DNA from: Thiohalobacter sp.
GTDB taxonomy: Bacteria > Pseudomonadota > Gammaproteobacteria > DSM-19610
Assembly: GCA_027010005.1 (NCBI GenBank)
Contig: JALVCM010000056.1
Location: 1 to 5,221, forward strand
Direction of reading: 5' to 3'
DNA: 5,221 bases
Positions within the stretch are counted from its first letter, which is position 1; the number at the start of each line of letters is the position of its first letter. The position numbers and the translations under genes were made by a program. Shown here in pieces: positions 5,187 to 5,221 of the stretch. The notes beneath the pieces were generated by a model. That model did no database searches, had not been told where the DNA came from, and saw only the letters and a list, made by a program, of their open reading frames with translations.

Positions 5187-5221
5187 TAGCCCGCCCCTCC
5201 CAGCAGAGGAACAAATACCAC
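5186..5221 (-). CDS. pcm: C-terminal end of protein-L-isoaspartate O-methyltransferase Pcm (partial)
   Basis: Eleven codons and a TAG stop are visible at the right edge, encoding VVFVPLLGGAG. The FVPL near the C-terminus is typical of Pcm, which repairs isoaspartate in aged proteins using S-adenosylmethionine, and pcm is the usual neighbour upstream of nlpD-rpoS. The frame is in phase up to the last base of the window. The stop overlaps the yqaA GTG start by one base (TAGTG), so the frame is real. The assignment rests on a short peptide plus gene order. Confidence 0.7.
   Translation of the reverse strand: MVFVPLLGGAG

Noticed and set aside
3832..5214. A 460-codon open frame on the minus strand reaching far upstream of nlpD
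   Set aside because: Its first ~200 codons lie in another frame of yqaA and show no protein-like character. The true NlpD starts at 4602 with a lipoprotein signal and ribosome binding site.
1..5221. CRISPR arrays, tRNA or rRNA genes, toxin-antitoxin pairs, phage genes
   Set aside because: I saw no regularly spaced repeats, no RNA gene signatures and no such coding motifs. The only mobile DNA supported is the RAYT cassette.

Overview
The window looks chromosomal and comes from a gammaproteobacterium. Its right half carries the run pcm (tail only) - yqaA - nlpD - rpoS, all on the minus strand. An nlpD-rpoS pair downstream of pcm is characteristic of Gammaproteobacteria. The RpoS protein is close to the enterobacterial one, but the extra YqaA-type membrane gene and the neighbours suggest a non-enteric, moderately GC-rich lineage. 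I cannot name the genus from the sequence.

Layout from left to right. Positions 1-1215 (minus) hold the N-terminal 405 codons of an HDOD-domain signalling protein with a degenerate cyclic-nucleotide-binding fold in front; it runs off the left edge. Positions 1216-1317 are a divergent promoter region. Positions 1318-1965 (plus) encode a 215-residue membrane-anchored protein I do not recognise. Positions 1966-2777 are a compact mobile cassette: one REP-associated tyrosine transposase (RAYT, HUH/Y1 type) gene bounded by a perfect 21-bp inverted repeat. Positions 2782-3753 are rpoS, 3832-4602 nlpD, 4602-5186 yqaA, and 5186-5221 the last 11 codons plus stop of pcm.

The right-hand genes look like one tightly coupled operon. 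pcm/yqaA share one base (TAGTG), yqaA/nlpD share one base (TGATG), and a 78-nt leader with a strong hairpin separates nlpD from rpoS. Pcm (protein repair), NlpD (amidase activation at the septum) and RpoS (stationary-phase sigma factor) fit a stationary-phase and envelope-maintenance locus.

The most notable feature is the RAYT cassette. It fills the gap between two convergent genes almost exactly: it abuts the stop codon of the 1318-1965 gene and lies 4 bp from the rpoS stop codon. It is co-oriented with rpoS with no visible terminator between them. I found no tRNA, rRNA or CRISPR array, and nothing that clearly amounts to a wholly new system.
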